Shown: positions 35,746-43,897, counted from the first letter of the stretch. The stretch: 64,000 nucleotides of DNA from an uncultured bacterium (GCA_937864225.1 CALMJK010000006.1:186001-250000); one strand, 5' to 3'. The notes: generated from the sequence alone by a model not told the origin. Numbers and translations: made by a program.

Positions 35746-37611
35746 ATGAAACCGCAGTTCACGCTGATCTCGATCCGCTTCAAGATCATGATCGCCCTGT
35801 TGTTCGTGGTCACCGCGGTGGTGAGCATCATCACCTACACGATGGCGAACATGTTCCACGCGGACAAGCAGCGGTATCTTTCGGATGTCACCGCCCTCGC
35901 GGCCAGCCACGCGGCCGAGAACGCGGACATCGTGGTGGACGGCTACCAGAACCGCCTGTTGACCTGCGGACGCATCTACGAGGCGCCCGATCTGGCGCCG
36001 GCGGCGCGGCAGCACCTGCTGCGGGTCATGGTCGCCGACTTCCCCGCGCTGATCTCCCTGAGCGTCTGGCGCGACGGCCGGGAGGTCGCCTCGCTGCACG
36101 ATGGCGCGGCCCTGGCGGCAGGAGGCCTCACGCGCGAGGACTTCGCGGCGCTGCTCGCCGCGCATCCCGTGCCGCTCGACTCACTGACCGAGGGGAGGCC
36201 GCGGCTCGAGAGCTTCGCCGTTTCCGCGCGCCTGCCGGCCCTGCGCATGGCCACCTCCATGCGCACCGCGCCCGGCCAGCCCCCGCTCGCCCTGGTCGCA
36301 GTCCTGCGCCGGGACGACCTGCAGCAGTTGACCGGAACCATGAAGGCCTTCAGCCTGGCCCTCTTCGACGACCAACGCCGGCTCGTCGCGCAGGGCGGCA
36401 TGGACCGGGCCGTGATCCACGACCTGAGCCGCGAGCTGCCGGAACTGGAGGGGCGCGTGCTGGCGCAGGCGCGGGCGCTGCGCCTGGGCGGCGTCGAGCT
36501 CATAGGCAGCTTCGCACCGTCCGCGACCGGCCGCCTCACCGCGGTGGCCTTGGTGCCGCGTTCGGCGGCTTACTTCGCCTCGCGGGAGTTGCTCGGGCAC
36601 CTGATCGTCGTGGCGCTCTTGCTGCTGGGCGCGGCCGCGCTCGCCGGTCTGCTCTGGTCCACCACGCTCACCAGATCGCTGTCGCGCCTGATGGAGGCCG
36701 CGCGCGCCGTCGGACAGGGGCGCTTCAGCGTTCAGGTCGACGTGAGATCCCGCGACGAGATCGGCACGCTGGCCGGCTCGTTCAACAGCATGGCCTCCGA
36801 ACTGCATGCCCGCGAGACGGCCCTCAAGCAGGCGCAGGCCCAGCTCATCCAGTCCGAGAAGCTCGCGGCGTTCGGACAGCTCGGCGCGGGCATCGCGCAC
36901 GAGGTCAAGAATCCCCTGGCCGGCATCCAGGGCGTCGTGCAACTCTCCCTGAGGCAGTGCGAGGCAGGCACGCCCCTTCAACAGGCCCTGCAGATGATCG
37001 AAAAAGAGACCAAGCGCTGCCGCGTCATCATCGACAACCTGCTGAAGTTCGCGCGGCAGGAAAAGGTGATCCACGTGCCCACGTCGATCGACGCGGTCAT
37101 CGCGGATGCCGCCGCCATCATGCGCCACCAGCTCGAACTGAAGAACGTGAAGCTGGAGACCGCGGTCGACGCGGGGCTGCCGACGGTGAGCGGCAGCGCG
37201 AACCAACTGCAGCAGGTGCTGATGAACCTGATCCTCAACGGGCAGCAGGCCATGGCCGGCCAACCAGGCCGGGTCGCCGTCGCGGCGCGCCTGGCGGCGC
37301 CCGATCGGCTCGAGATCCGCGTTCAGGACGACGGCCCCGGCATCCCCAAGGAGATCCAGCACCGCATCTTCGAGCCTTTCTACAGCACCAAACCGACCGG
37401 CCAGGGGACGGGCCTGGGGCTGTCGGTGAGCTTCGGCATCGTCAAGGACCATGGCGGCCAGATCGCGGTGGAGAGTGAGCCCGGCGCCGGGACCTGCTTC
37501 GTCATCACGCTGCCCGTACCGCCGCAGCCGCCGGCGCCGGCGGTCGCGAGCGAGACGCCCGCCCAGCAAGCGGCGCCATCCGCCGCGCCGCAGCCCGAGG
37601 TGGTCGCGTGA
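35746..37611 (+). CDS. Membrane sensor histidine kinase
   Basis: 621-residue kinase. Helices at 12-33 and 285-305 enclose an extracytoplasmic sensor of about 250 residues (double-Cache-like size). HAMP (about 306-360), HisKA with phospho-His385 in GIAHEVKNPLAGI and an ATPase domain (NLILNGQQAM, DDGPGIP, GQGTGLGLSVSFGI) follow, then an Ala/Pro-rich tail. The H-E-V-K-N-P box is that of NtrB-like kinases. No response regulator lies in this operon. The kinase begins three bases after the FecR gene and its stop overlaps the GTG of the next gene, so it is an integral member of the surface operon. Confidence 0.88.
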   Translation: MKPQFTLISIRFKIMIALLFVVTAVVSIITYTMANMFHADKQRYLSDVTALAASHAAENADIVVDGYQNRLLTCGRIYEAPDLAPAARQHLLRVMVADFPALISLSVWRDGREVASLHDGAALAAGGLTREDFAALLAAHPVPLDSLTEGRPRLESFAVSARLPALRMATSMRTAPGQPPLALVAVLRRDDLQQLTGTMKAFSLALFDDQRRLVAQGGMDRAVIHDLSRELPELEGRVLAQARALRLGGVELIGSFAPSATGRLTAVALVPRSAAYFASRELLGHLIVVALLLLGAAALAGLLWSTTLTRSLSRLMEAARAVGQGRFSVQVDVRSRDEIGTLAGSFNSMASELHARETALKQAQAQLIQSEKLAAFGQLGAGIAHEVKNPLAGIQGVVQLSLRQCEAGTPLQQALQMIEKETKRCRVIIDNLLKFARQEKVIHVPTSIDAVIADAAAIMRHQLELKNVKLETAVDAGLPTVSGSANQLQQVLMNLILNGQQAMAGQPGRVAVAARLAAPDRLEIRVQDDGPGIPKEIQHRIFEPFYSTKPTGQGTGLGLSVSFGIVKDHGGQIAVESEPGAGTCFVITLPVPPQPPAPAVASETPAQQAAPSAAPQPEVVA

Positions 37612-40600
37612 GGCGGTCCCGCGGACAGGATCGGCCCCGGACCCGGGGCCGCAGCGGCGCGGGCCGCGCCTCGCTCGTCGCGGCGCTGCTGGCCGCCGGC
37701 GCGGCGCTGCTGACGGGGTTGGCTCCGCAGGCGCGCGCGGCGGACACCGGCTGGAAGACGACGGGGCTCATCGTCCTGGCTGACGGCTGGACCGACTTCA
37801 CCACCACGACCTTGAACAGCAGCGACGATGTCCGAGCCCGCTCGAACCGGGATTACTACGGGATCTGCGCCAACTACGGGTTCGCCGTGCCGGCCGGCCA
37901 GGCCATCAACGGCATCGAGGTGCAGATCGAAGGCCGTTCCTCTACCAACGGCGATTCCTTTTACGAGCTGTGGCTCTCTTGGGACGGAGGCGTCAGTTGG
38001 ACGACGGGGCATCACATGGGCATGTTCACGGGTCTGATCGACGCCACGGATTTCGCGGGTGGCGCGACCGACACCTGGGGACGCGTTTGGTCGCCCGCCG
38101 ACTTCTCGGACGCGAACTTCCGCTTCCGCATCGTGCAGTACATGGGGGCGGACCTCCAGGTGGACTTCATCCAGATCCGGGTCTTCTACAGCGTGCCGTC
38201 GACGATTTCAGGCAAGGTGTTCGAGGATGTCAATTACGGCGGGGGCGCGGGGCGCAACTGGATCACGGCCTCGGGCGACGGCGGCGCGGCCTGCCCGGGC
38301 GCCAAGGTGGAACTGTTCAATGGCGCCGGCCTCTACCTGACCGCCACCACGACGGACGCATCGGGAAACTACACGTTCACGGGTCTGGCGTCCGGCGGCT
38401 ACATCGTCCGAGTGCCCAGCCTCGGCGTGCCCTCCACCCGCGCCGGGTACGCAAGCGGCCTCGTGCCGGTCTTGACCTTCCGCACCGACGCCACGGGTGG
38501 CACGGCGGTGGACGTGACCGACTACGTGGGCGGCCAGGATCCGGTCACGCCCGACGCCGGAGACGCCGCCGCGGGCTGGATCCTCAATCCTGCCACGGGG
38601 GTCTTCTCCGGCAGCGGCTCGGGCAAGGCGCACGCCTTCGCGCCGGCCACCCTGGGCGGGGTCGATGTCAGCGGCGTCGATTTCGGCTGGAACTTCGACA
38701 CGATCGTGAACACCAACAGCGCGGGCCAGGGCTCGCTGCGGCAGTTCATCGTCAACGCCAACGCCCTCTCCAACGCGGGCCTGGCGCAGGCGGGGCAGAC
38801 GGCGGGGGACGAAGTCAGCATCTTCATGGTCACCGACGGCAAGGCGCACCCCGGCCTGCGCCCGCGCCCGCAGGATCTGCTGACCGCAGGCGTGGCCGTC
38901 ATCACCCTGGCCAGCGTTTTGCCTCCCGTGTCGGGAGCCAACGCGGCAAGCACCGTCATCGACGGCGGCACGCAGACGGTCAACATCGGCGACACCAATC
39001 CCGTCCAACTCGGCACGGGCGGAACGGTGGGCGTGGACGCCCTCGCGCTGCCGCTGGTGGCCGGCCCCGAAGTGGAGATCACCAATGTCATCGGGTTGGC
39101 GGCCGGCCTCGACATCGACGCCGCCGACGTCGCGGTCCGGCGGTTGGCCATCTGGGGCTTCGGGTCCGCGCCGGACACGCCGGGCCAGGCCAACATCGTC
39201 GTGCGCGGCGCAGCGACCGGCACCCTCATCGAGTGGAACGTTCTCGGGGGGAGCGCCGCCTCCTACGCGCAACAACCCTACGCCAGCGCCAGCAACATCC
39301 GCTGCGAGGGCGGCGACGCGGGCGTCGCGCGCAACAACCTGATCGGGTACGCCACTTCGTGCGGATTCTTCGGCGCGGCCGGCACCACCGGCTGGACGAT
39401 CGAGGGGAACGAGATCCGCGCCAACCGCTTGGTCGGCTACGTTCTCGGCAACGGCATCGACCTCGGCGCGCCCGGCGCGGGCGGCTGCGACATCGCGGGC
39501 AACCTCATCACCGGGCACGCCGGGCCCAACATCACGACGGTGGGCGGACTCGGCGGGAACACCATCGGCAACAACACGCTCACCTTCGGCGGGCTGGACG
39601 AAGCTTACACTGCGGGCGTGCACCTCGGCGGCAGCGGCGATCTCGTCGAACTCAACCTGATCAACGACAACGAAGGCGCCGGCATCCTGATCGTCTCCGG
39701 CGCGGGCGGCCACCGCATCTCGCGCAACTCGATCTTCGACAACGGCCAGATGACAAACCAGATCGGCATCGACCTGCTGGCCGCCACGGACGACCAGAAT
39801 CTCGGCACGAGCCCGTTCGTGACGCTCAACGACGCCGGCGATGGCGACACGGGGGGCAACGCCCTGCTGAACCAGCCGATCCTCGTGTCGGCGGTGTTGC
39901 TGGGCAACGATCTCATGGTGAGCGGGTTCGCCAGGCCCGGCGACGCCATCGAGATCTTCGAGGCCAAGGCCGACGCGAGCGGCTTCGGCGAGGGCGAGAC
40001 CTACCTCTTCACGGGTGTCGAAGGGAGCGGCGACGACCTGGACCCGGGCACCGGCACTTACGGGCCGGGCCCGATCAACGGCATCGTCCAGGGCACCGAT
40101 ACGACCAACCGCTTCTGCTTCACCTTCGCGGTGCCGACGTCCGTGCACGTCATGGACCGGATCACCGCCACCGCCACCGACGGCGTGGGCAACACCTCCG
40201 AGTTCAGCGGCCTCGTGGAGGTGGGCCTGCCCGCGGTCGTCAAGCGCGCCTACCTCGCCGACGGCACGCCCTTGGCCAGCGGCGCGGCCGTGCCGCGGGG
40301 CACCCTGGTGAAGTTCCTGCTCTACGTCAGCAACTCGGGCGGGCAAATGAACGACGTGGGCATCGAGGACGTCCTGGAGGCCGGCTTCGAGTACGTGGCC
40401 GGCAGCATCCGCACCAGCAGCAGCGTGGCCGCCTGCGCGAGCGTCGACTGCACGCCGGCGGAGGAGGCGGCCATCTTCGCCGCGACCGAGAGCGGGGCGG
40501 TGGGGACCGACGCGGTCGACGCCGACGTGGTCAGCTACGGCGCCGCGACCGTGAGCGCGGGCAACGACACGGAGCCAAACGCCGCCCTGCAGATCCCCGC

Positions 40601-40643
40601 CCACACCGTGTGGGCGATGCAGTTCACGGTTCGCGTGCGGTGA
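37608..40643 (+). CDS. Large secreted protein: SdrD-like, right-handed beta-helix and DUF11 modules
   Basis: 1011-residue exported protein starting with GTG overlapping the kinase stop. The signal peptide ends near PQARAADT (residue 46). A jelly-roll-like N-domain (50-195) is followed by an SdrD B-like domain (about 198-280, ISGKVFEDVNYGGG). A parallel beta-helix region (about 365-740) has repeated VEWNVLGG/IEGNEIRANR/IAGNLITG-type rungs. The DUF11-like C-terminus (about 870-1011) includes YLADGTPLASGAAVPRGTLV, nearly the same as the first gene of the operon. It is probably a surface-displayed fibre or enzyme. No catalytic motif is recognised. Confidence 0.75.
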   Translation: MRRSRGQDRPRTRGRSGAGRASLVAALLAAGAALLTGLAPQARAADTGWKTTGLIVLADGWTDFTTTTLNSSDDVRARSNRDYYGICANYGFAVPAGQAINGIEVQIEGRSSTNGDSFYELWLSWDGGVSWTTGHHMGMFTGLIDATDFAGGATDTWGRVWSPADFSDANFRFRIVQYMGADLQVDFIQIRVFYSVPSTISGKVFEDVNYGGGAGRNWITASGDGGAACPGAKVELFNGAGLYLTATTTDASGNYTFTGLASGGYIVRVPSLGVPSTRAGYASGLVPVLTFRTDATGGTAVDVTDYVGGQDPVTPDAGDAAAGWILNPATGVFSGSGSGKAHAFAPATLGGVDVSGVDFGWNFDTIVNTNSAGQGSLRQFIVNANALSNAGLAQAGQTAGDEVSIFMVTDGKAHPGLRPRPQDLLTAGVAVITLASVLPPVSGANAASTVIDGGTQTVNIGDTNPVQLGTGGTVGVDALALPLVAGPEVEITNVIGLAAGLDIDAADVAVRRLAIWGFGSAPDTPGQANIVVRGAATGTLIEWNVLGGSAASYAQQPYASASNIRCEGGDAGVARNNLIGYATSCGFFGAAGTTGWTIEGNEIRANRLVGYVLGNGIDLGAPGAGGCDIAGNLITGHAGPNITTVGGLGGNTIGNNTLTFGGLDEAYTAGVHLGGSGDLVELNLINDNEGAGILIVSGAGGHRISRNSIFDNGQMTNQIGIDLLAATDDQNLGTSPFVTLNDAGDGDTGGNALLNQPILVSAVLLGNDLMVSGFARPGDAIEIFEAKADASGFGEGETYLFTGVEGSGDDLDPGTGTYGPGPINGIVQGTDTTNRFCFTFAVPTSVHVMDRITATATDGVGNTSEFSGLVEVGLPAVVKRAYLADGTPLASGAAVPRGTLVKFLLYVSNSGGQMNDVGIEDVLEAGFEYVAGSIRTSSSVAACASVDCTPAEEAAIFAATESGAVGTDAVDADVVSYGAATVSAGNDTEPNAALQIPAHTVWAMQFTVRVR

Positions 40644-40660
40644 CCGTGCCGGCGGTCACC
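40639..40660. terminator. Hairpin spanning two convergent stop codons
   Basis: A perfect 8-bp stem (GGTGACCG / CGGTCACC) with a 6-base loop includes the stop codons of the surface operon and of the mdnC-like ligase. It has no U-tract. The design is the same as at 8428-8450. Confidence 0.5.
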
Positions 40661-41639
40661 ACAGTCGCCCCTCGCCCGCGAGGACCGCGGCCAGGGTGCG
40701 CGAGAGCGGCAGGATCGGGTCGAGCCAGAAGAACTCCCCGCCGGGATTGATCTCGAGGAAGACGTGCCGGCCGTCCGGGCGGACGATGAAATCGGCTGCG
40801 CCGTAGTGCAGGCCGAAGCAGCGGGTCAGCTTCAGCAGGCCCGCGGTCACCTCGGCCGGCAGCTCGTACGGGGTCCAGGCGTCGCACAGTTCCAGGCCGC
40901 GCCGCCGCCAGTCCACGTCGGCGCCCTGCAGCGCCTTCGAGTCCACCGCCGCGCAAAAGACCTGCCCGCCCACGATGGTCGCCCGCAGCTCGACCTGCTT
41001 GTCCACCTCTTCCTGGAAGGTCATGGGGCACAGGTCGAGGCCCTCGAGATTGTCGATGTCGTCCTGGGTCATCCGGTTCGTGAAGACGACCTGCTCGCGG
41101 CCCGCCTCGTCGTAGACCGCGAACGAGGAGAGCATCTTGGTCACCATCCGGCCCTCGCACTCGGCCCAGAAGCTGCGCACGGCGTTCGGATCGTTGGTGG
41201 TCAGCGTCTTGGGGATGAAGAGCCCGCTTTCCCGGGCGACCCGCAGCTGCAGGGCCTTGTGCGAGGCCCGCCTGACGTTCTCGAACGGGTCGAGGCGGAA
41301 GGCCGGGATCGCCGCCAGCAGCCCCAGGACCACCGCCCGGGCCTCGTCGATCGCCGGACGCTGCAATTTCGGGTCGATGTTGCGCGGCAGTTTGGCGGCG
41401 ACCGCCAGCCGCCGATACCAGAGCGCGGAGACGTCCGCCAGGTCCAGCGCCGTCCCTCGCGACGGGTCCTCGAGTCGCATGCGCTCGCCCCCGTCGCCGT
41501 GGTGCTCAGCCAGCAGCACCTCGTGGGGGAAGCGATCGCTGTCGAACCGGAACGCGCCGACGCCCCGCTCTTTCAGGTGGGCGGTGACGTTGTCGACGCA
41601 GGAATTGTCGTCGCTCTTGGTCACGATCAGGACGGTCAT
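40656..41639 (-). CDS. mdnC: Microviridin-type ATP-grasp ester ligase (MdnC/MvdD-like)
   Basis: 327-residue ATP-grasp ligase. In microviridin biosynthesis MdnC (MvdD) binds the PFFARFL leader helix and forms two omega-esters, Thr-Asp and Ser-Glu. The protein begins MTVLIVTKSDDN, then AFRFDSDRFPHEV, WYRRLAVAAKLP, CPMTFQEEVDKQVELRATIV and VFLEINPGGEFFWLD. These match, as I recall them, the conserved blocks of cyanobacterial MdnC. The Glu/Asn of LEINP are the Mg-ATP ligands. The length is that of the family. Its ATG overlaps the stop of the mdnB-like gene by four bases, and precursor genes lie upstream, giving the classical mdnA-B-C order. In this setting a RimK or glutathione synthetase role is unlikely. 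Confidence 0.92.
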   Translation of the reverse strand: MTVLIVTKSDDNSCVDNVTAHLKERGVGAFRFDSDRFPHEVLLAEHHGDGGERMRLEDPSRGTALDLADVSALWYRRLAVAAKLPRNIDPKLQRPAIDEARAVVLGLLAAIPAFRLDPFENVRRASHKALQLRVARESGLFIPKTLTTNDPNAVRSFWAECEGRMVTKMLSSFAVYDEAGREQVVFTNRMTQDDIDNLEGLDLCPMTFQEEVDKQVELRATIVGGQVFCAAVDSKALQGADVDWRRRGLELCDAWTPYELPAEVTAGLLKLTRCFGLHYGAADFIVRPDGRHVFLEINPGGEFFWLDPILPLSRTLAAVLAGEGRLW

Positions 41640-42625
41640 GGTCGCAACAACTCCTCGGCGATGGCCGCGGATATGGGCAGTCCCAGGAACATCTCCAGCA
41701 TGCCCCATTCCCCGGCCGGGTTCACTTCGAGGAACACGTGCTCGCCCGCGGGCGTGCGGATGAAATCCACGGCGCCGAAACACAGGCCCAGCGCGTCCAT
41801 CAAGCGGCTCAACTGTTGGCGAACCGACTCGGGCAACTGTGCGGGCTGCCACGGGCATTCGTTCACGCCCGCCAGCCGCCAATCGACCTGGCCCGTGGCC
41901 GATTCCTGCGCGTCGATGCCGCCGGCGAAGCAGCGTCCTCCCACGTACGCGACGCGCAGCTCCAACTCCTTGTCAATTCGCTCCTGGAAGATCATCGGCG
42001 ACAGCGAGAGCCCGCCGAGATCCTCGAGATCCTCGTCGGTGACCGCGCTGGTGTGCACGAAGAGCGGCGCTTTCCCCATGGAATAGGACAGCGGGTTGAG
42101 CAGCTTGGTCACGATGCGGCCGCCGCACTCCTCGTGCAGCCGGCGCACCGCCTCGGGATCGTTCGTCACGACCGTCCGGGGGATCGTCAATCCGCACGCG
42201 GCGGCCAGCCGCATTTGACGGATTTTTTCCTCCGCCTCCGACACCGCCGCCGGCGGGTCGATGAAGCGGGCATGGCTCAAAGCGTCCCAGAACCCGCTGA
42301 GCGTGCTGCGGCTCTGGGCCTGGCACCCCGGCGCCAGCCGGGGGTCCACGTCGGCGGGCAGCCTGGCGGGAAAGATCTTGCGCATCCACACCCCGACGAC
42401 CCGCTCGGGGTCGCAGGACGTGCCGTCGGGCAAGATCAGGAACGGCCTGGCTCCCTTCTGGTCCAGCTGGATTCCCAAGCGCGTCTCGGTGGGAAACAGA
42501 TCGGAGTTCAACCGCCGGGCCTTGGCGCCCCGTCGCGCCAATTCCTCGGCCACGCGGTCGACGTTGTAGAAGTCGCCGCTGTGGGTGACCAGCAGGACCT
42601 CGGGAGCGTGCAGGCCAGATGACAT
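41636..42625 (-). CDS. mdnB: Microviridin-type ATP-grasp amide ligase (MdnB/MvdC-like)
   Basis: 329-residue ATP-grasp ligase. MdnB (MvdC) forms the Lys-Glu omega-amide after MdnC has made the esters. The conserved blocks are EVLLVTHSGDFYNVDRVAEE, LNSDLFPTE, VWMRKIFPARLP, FWDALSHARFIDPP, CPW near WRLAGVNE and VFLEVNPAGEWGMLE. The 'THSGDF' start and 'EWGMLE' end separate the MdnB from the MdnC type. GGGAGG lies 9 bases before the ATG at 42625. It has its own promoter (42663-42691) and is separated from the last precursor by a hairpin, so the two ligases form one bicistronic unit. Confidence 0.92.
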   Translation of the reverse strand: MSSGLHAPEVLLVTHSGDFYNVDRVAEELARRGAKARRLNSDLFPTETRLGIQLDQKGARPFLILPDGTSCDPERVVGVWMRKIFPARLPADVDPRLAPGCQAQSRSTLSGFWDALSHARFIDPPAAVSEAEEKIRQMRLAAACGLTIPRTVVTNDPEAVRRLHEECGGRIVTKLLNPLSYSMGKAPLFVHTSAVTDEDLEDLGGLSLSPMIFQERIDKELELRVAYVGGRCFAGGIDAQESATGQVDWRLAGVNECPWQPAQLPESVRQQLSRLMDALGLCFGAVDFIRTPAGEHVFLEVNPAGEWGMLEMFLGLPISAAIAEELLRP

Positions 42626-42662
42626 CTTCAGCCTCCCGCGGCGACCGCGCCGCGAAGGAGCC

Positions 42663-42691
42663 AATCTACCCTCCGGCCCGAGGGCCGTCAA
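42663..42691 (-). promoter_or_regulatory. Promoter of the mdnB-mdnC unit
   Basis: On the minus strand TTGACG and TAGATT are separated by 17 bases, with the -10 ending 38 bases before mdnB. The -10 is weaker than those of the precursor genes, which would favour an excess of precursor over enzyme. Confidence 0.65.
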
Positions 42692-42774
42692 CGGACGATG
42701 GCCCGGGCGCAAGGCGCGGACACGGCAGCCACCGCGCCCAGCGCGCCGCCGATGTCGGTCCGGCGCGCAGAAGG

Positions 42775-42802
42775 AAGCGGGAACTCACACGAGTTCCCGC
42801 TT
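42775..42802 (-). terminator. Hairpin after the fifth precursor gene
   Basis: A perfect 12-bp stem (AAGCGGGAACTC / GAGTTCCCGCTT) with a 4-base loop lies 57 bases after the precursor stop and before the mdnB promoter. On the minus strand it is followed by CCTTCTG, only a poor U-tract. Confidence 0.55.
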
Positions 42803-42858
42803 TCGTTCGCCGGTTGGCGCCGGCCCTCCCGTCGGCGGGAGTGCCGCGGCAAAAACGC

Positions 42859-43011
42859 CTACAATTCCTCGTCCTTGTCCGAGGGATACTTGCGCGTGAG
42901 GTGCTCGTCGTTGTCCGAGGGGTATTTCTCCGTGAAACCGGTGCCGCCACCGGCCACGCGCGCCAACTCCTGGCCCTCCAGGTAGCGGGCAAAGAAGGGC
43001 TTTCGATTCAT
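42859..43011 (-). CDS. mdnA: Microviridin-type precursor peptide, two cores (50 aa)
   Basis: 50-residue precursor, short enough to fall below common gene-length cut-offs. Leader: MNRKPFFARYLEGQELARVA then GGG. The PFFARYL helix is the docking site for the ATP-grasp ligases, and the GG resembles a double-glycine cleavage site. Cores: TEKYPSDNDE and TRKYPSDKDE, then EL. Each has Thr1, Lys3, Ser6, Asp7 and acidic residues 9 and 10, the positions cross-linked in microviridins (Thr1-Asp7, Ser6-residue 9, Lys3-residue 10). It is the precursor closest to mdnB. Unlike its four siblings it has no obvious promoter and may depend on read-through from its neighbour. Confidence 0.9.
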   Translation of the reverse strand: MNRKPFFARYLEGQELARVAGGGTGFTEKYPSDNDEHLTRKYPSDKDEEL

Positions 43012-43126
43012 GAGCTCACTCCCTGTTGGCTGGACCTGTTCTCATGCGCTTCCTGATGGCCAAACACACGCCTGTGAGCGCGCCGCGCACCGCGCCCGGC
43101 ATGCGCCCCGTATCACCTTGGAAGGG

Positions 43127-43152
43127 GGCGGGAGCCCTCGCGAGCTCCCGCC
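43127..43152 (-). terminator. Weak hairpin after the fourth precursor gene
   Basis: A 9-bp stem (GGCGGGAGC / GCTCCCGCC) lies 46 bases after the precursor stop. On the minus strand it is followed by CCCTTCC and no U-tract, so read-through into the next precursor is plausible. Confidence 0.4.
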
Positions 43153-43197
43153 ATCGATTCTCAGACCGCGGCCGCTGCGGCCAGCCGCAAGTGCCTC

Positions 43198-43377
43198 CTA
43201 CGGCTCGTCCGTGTCGGACGGGTACTTGCGCGTGTTGTGCAAGGGGGGGCGGTCGGGAACGACGTCTTCGCTGTCCGAGGGGTATTTCATCGTCTGGTCC
43301 GGGTCGGTTGAGCCGCCGCCCACGGTGGCCAGTTCCTGGTTCTCCAGGTAACGGGCAAAAAATGGCTTACGATCCAT
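43198..43377 (-). CDS. mdnA: Microviridin-type precursor peptide, two cores (59 aa)
   Basis: 59-residue precursor. The leader MDRKPFFARYLENQELATV ends in GGGS. The cores are TMKYPSDSED and TRKYPSDTDE, joined by a 9-residue Pro/His-rich linker (VVPDRPPLHN). The first core is the only one in the locus with Glu at position 9, as in cyanobacterial microviridins; the others have Asp. The start is fixed by GGGAGG about 7 bases upstream and by agreement with the four sibling leaders. A longer frame upstream is non-coding promoter DNA. Confidence 0.93.
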   Translation of the reverse strand: MDRKPFFARYLENQELATVGGGSTDPDQTMKYPSDSEDVVPDRPPLHNTRKYPSDTDEP

Positions 43378-43427
43378 GAAATCCCTCCCGTGTGTAAAAG
43401 TGAAATACGCACAACCGTGCTGCAAAA

Positions 43428-43456
43428 ACTGTAACGAAAATCCATTCTCAGGTCAA
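43428..43456 (-). promoter_or_regulatory. Precursor promoter (fourth gene)
   Basis: TTGACC and TACAGT with a 17-base spacer, followed by TTTTTG as in the neighbouring unit. It shares the surrounding words GGATTTTCGT and GCACGGTTGTG with the promoter of the third precursor, which indicates duplication of the whole unit. Confidence 0.75.
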
Positions 43457-43484
43457 GCACTGAGCGCGCGCTTCGCACGGCGGC

Positions 43485-43514
43485 AAAAAAGCGGGAGCCC
43501 AAACGGGCCCCCGC
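43485..43514 (-). terminator. Intrinsic terminator after the third precursor gene
   Basis: A 10-bp stem (43491-43500 with 43505-43514, one G-U pair on the minus-strand RNA) and a 4-base loop are followed by six U residues (forward A-run 43485-43490). Confidence 0.85.
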
Positions 43515-43561
43515 CTTTTCTCTGAACCGGCCCGGCGCCAGCCACAGCCGTCACGGTCGCG

Positions 43562-43720
43562 CTACAGGATCTCGTCCCAATCGGATGGATACTTGCGCGT
43601 GTTGTGGGGCATGGTGTGCTCGTCGTTGTCCGAGGGGTACTTGTCGCTCACGGAGCCGCCCGCGACGGACGCCAAGTCCTGGCTCTCCAGGTAGCGGGCA
43701 AAGAAAGGCTTGCGTTCCAT
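43562..43720 (-). CDS. mdnA: Microviridin-type precursor peptide, two cores (52 aa)
   Basis: 52-residue precursor. The leader MERKPFFARYLESQDLASVA ends in GGS. Cores: SDKYPSDNDE and TRKYPSDWDE, then IL. The first core has Ser where all other cores have Thr at position 1. Ser can still form an ester but would give a different ring, or this core may be poorly processed. The second core most resembles the Arg-containing trypsin-inhibitor microviridins. GGAGGG lies 7 bases before the ATG at 43720. It forms its own transcription unit with promoter and U-tract terminator. Confidence 0.93.
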   Translation of the reverse strand: MERKPFFARYLESQDLASVAGGSVSDKYPSDNDEHTMPHNTRKYPSDWDEIL

Positions 43721-43770
43721 GAAATCCCTCCTGCTGGTGAACGCGATGGGCACACAACCGTGCCGCAAAA

Positions 43771-43800
43771 ACTATAACGGAAAATCTGCATTAAGGTCAA
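43771..43800 (-). promoter_or_regulatory. Precursor promoter (third gene)
   Basis: TTGACC and TATAGT with an 18-base spacer, followed by TTTTTGCGGCACGG, closely similar to the fourth unit. Confidence 0.75.
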
Positions 43801-43897
43801 GAGGCGGGGTGGTGCCAGCCGGCGATTTGAACCACGGGGCCATTTTTTTCCTCGGGATGTGACGCATCACTGCGGAATGCCAAGCCGGTTTTCGGGC

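Noticed and set aside
31525-36165. A 1546-codon open frame antisense to the giant outer-membrane, FecR and kinase genes
   Set aside because: In DNA of about 70% GC, antisense frames stay open by chance. The translation is Arg/Gln/His-rich without domains, and the plus-strand genes have clear domains and coupled starts.
40656-42625. ATP-grasp genes considered as RimK, glutathione synthetase or a D-Ala-D-Ala-type ligase pair
   Set aside because: Their conserved blocks match the MdnB and MdnC types, and they adjoin precursors with the matching leader and core.
43562-43768. Longer precursor frames starting 14-16 codons upstream of the RKPFFARYLE leaders
   Set aside because: The extensions run over the Shine-Dalgarno and promoter-proximal DNA and differ between siblings, while the five inner starts agree and each has a GGAGG- or GGGAG-like site.
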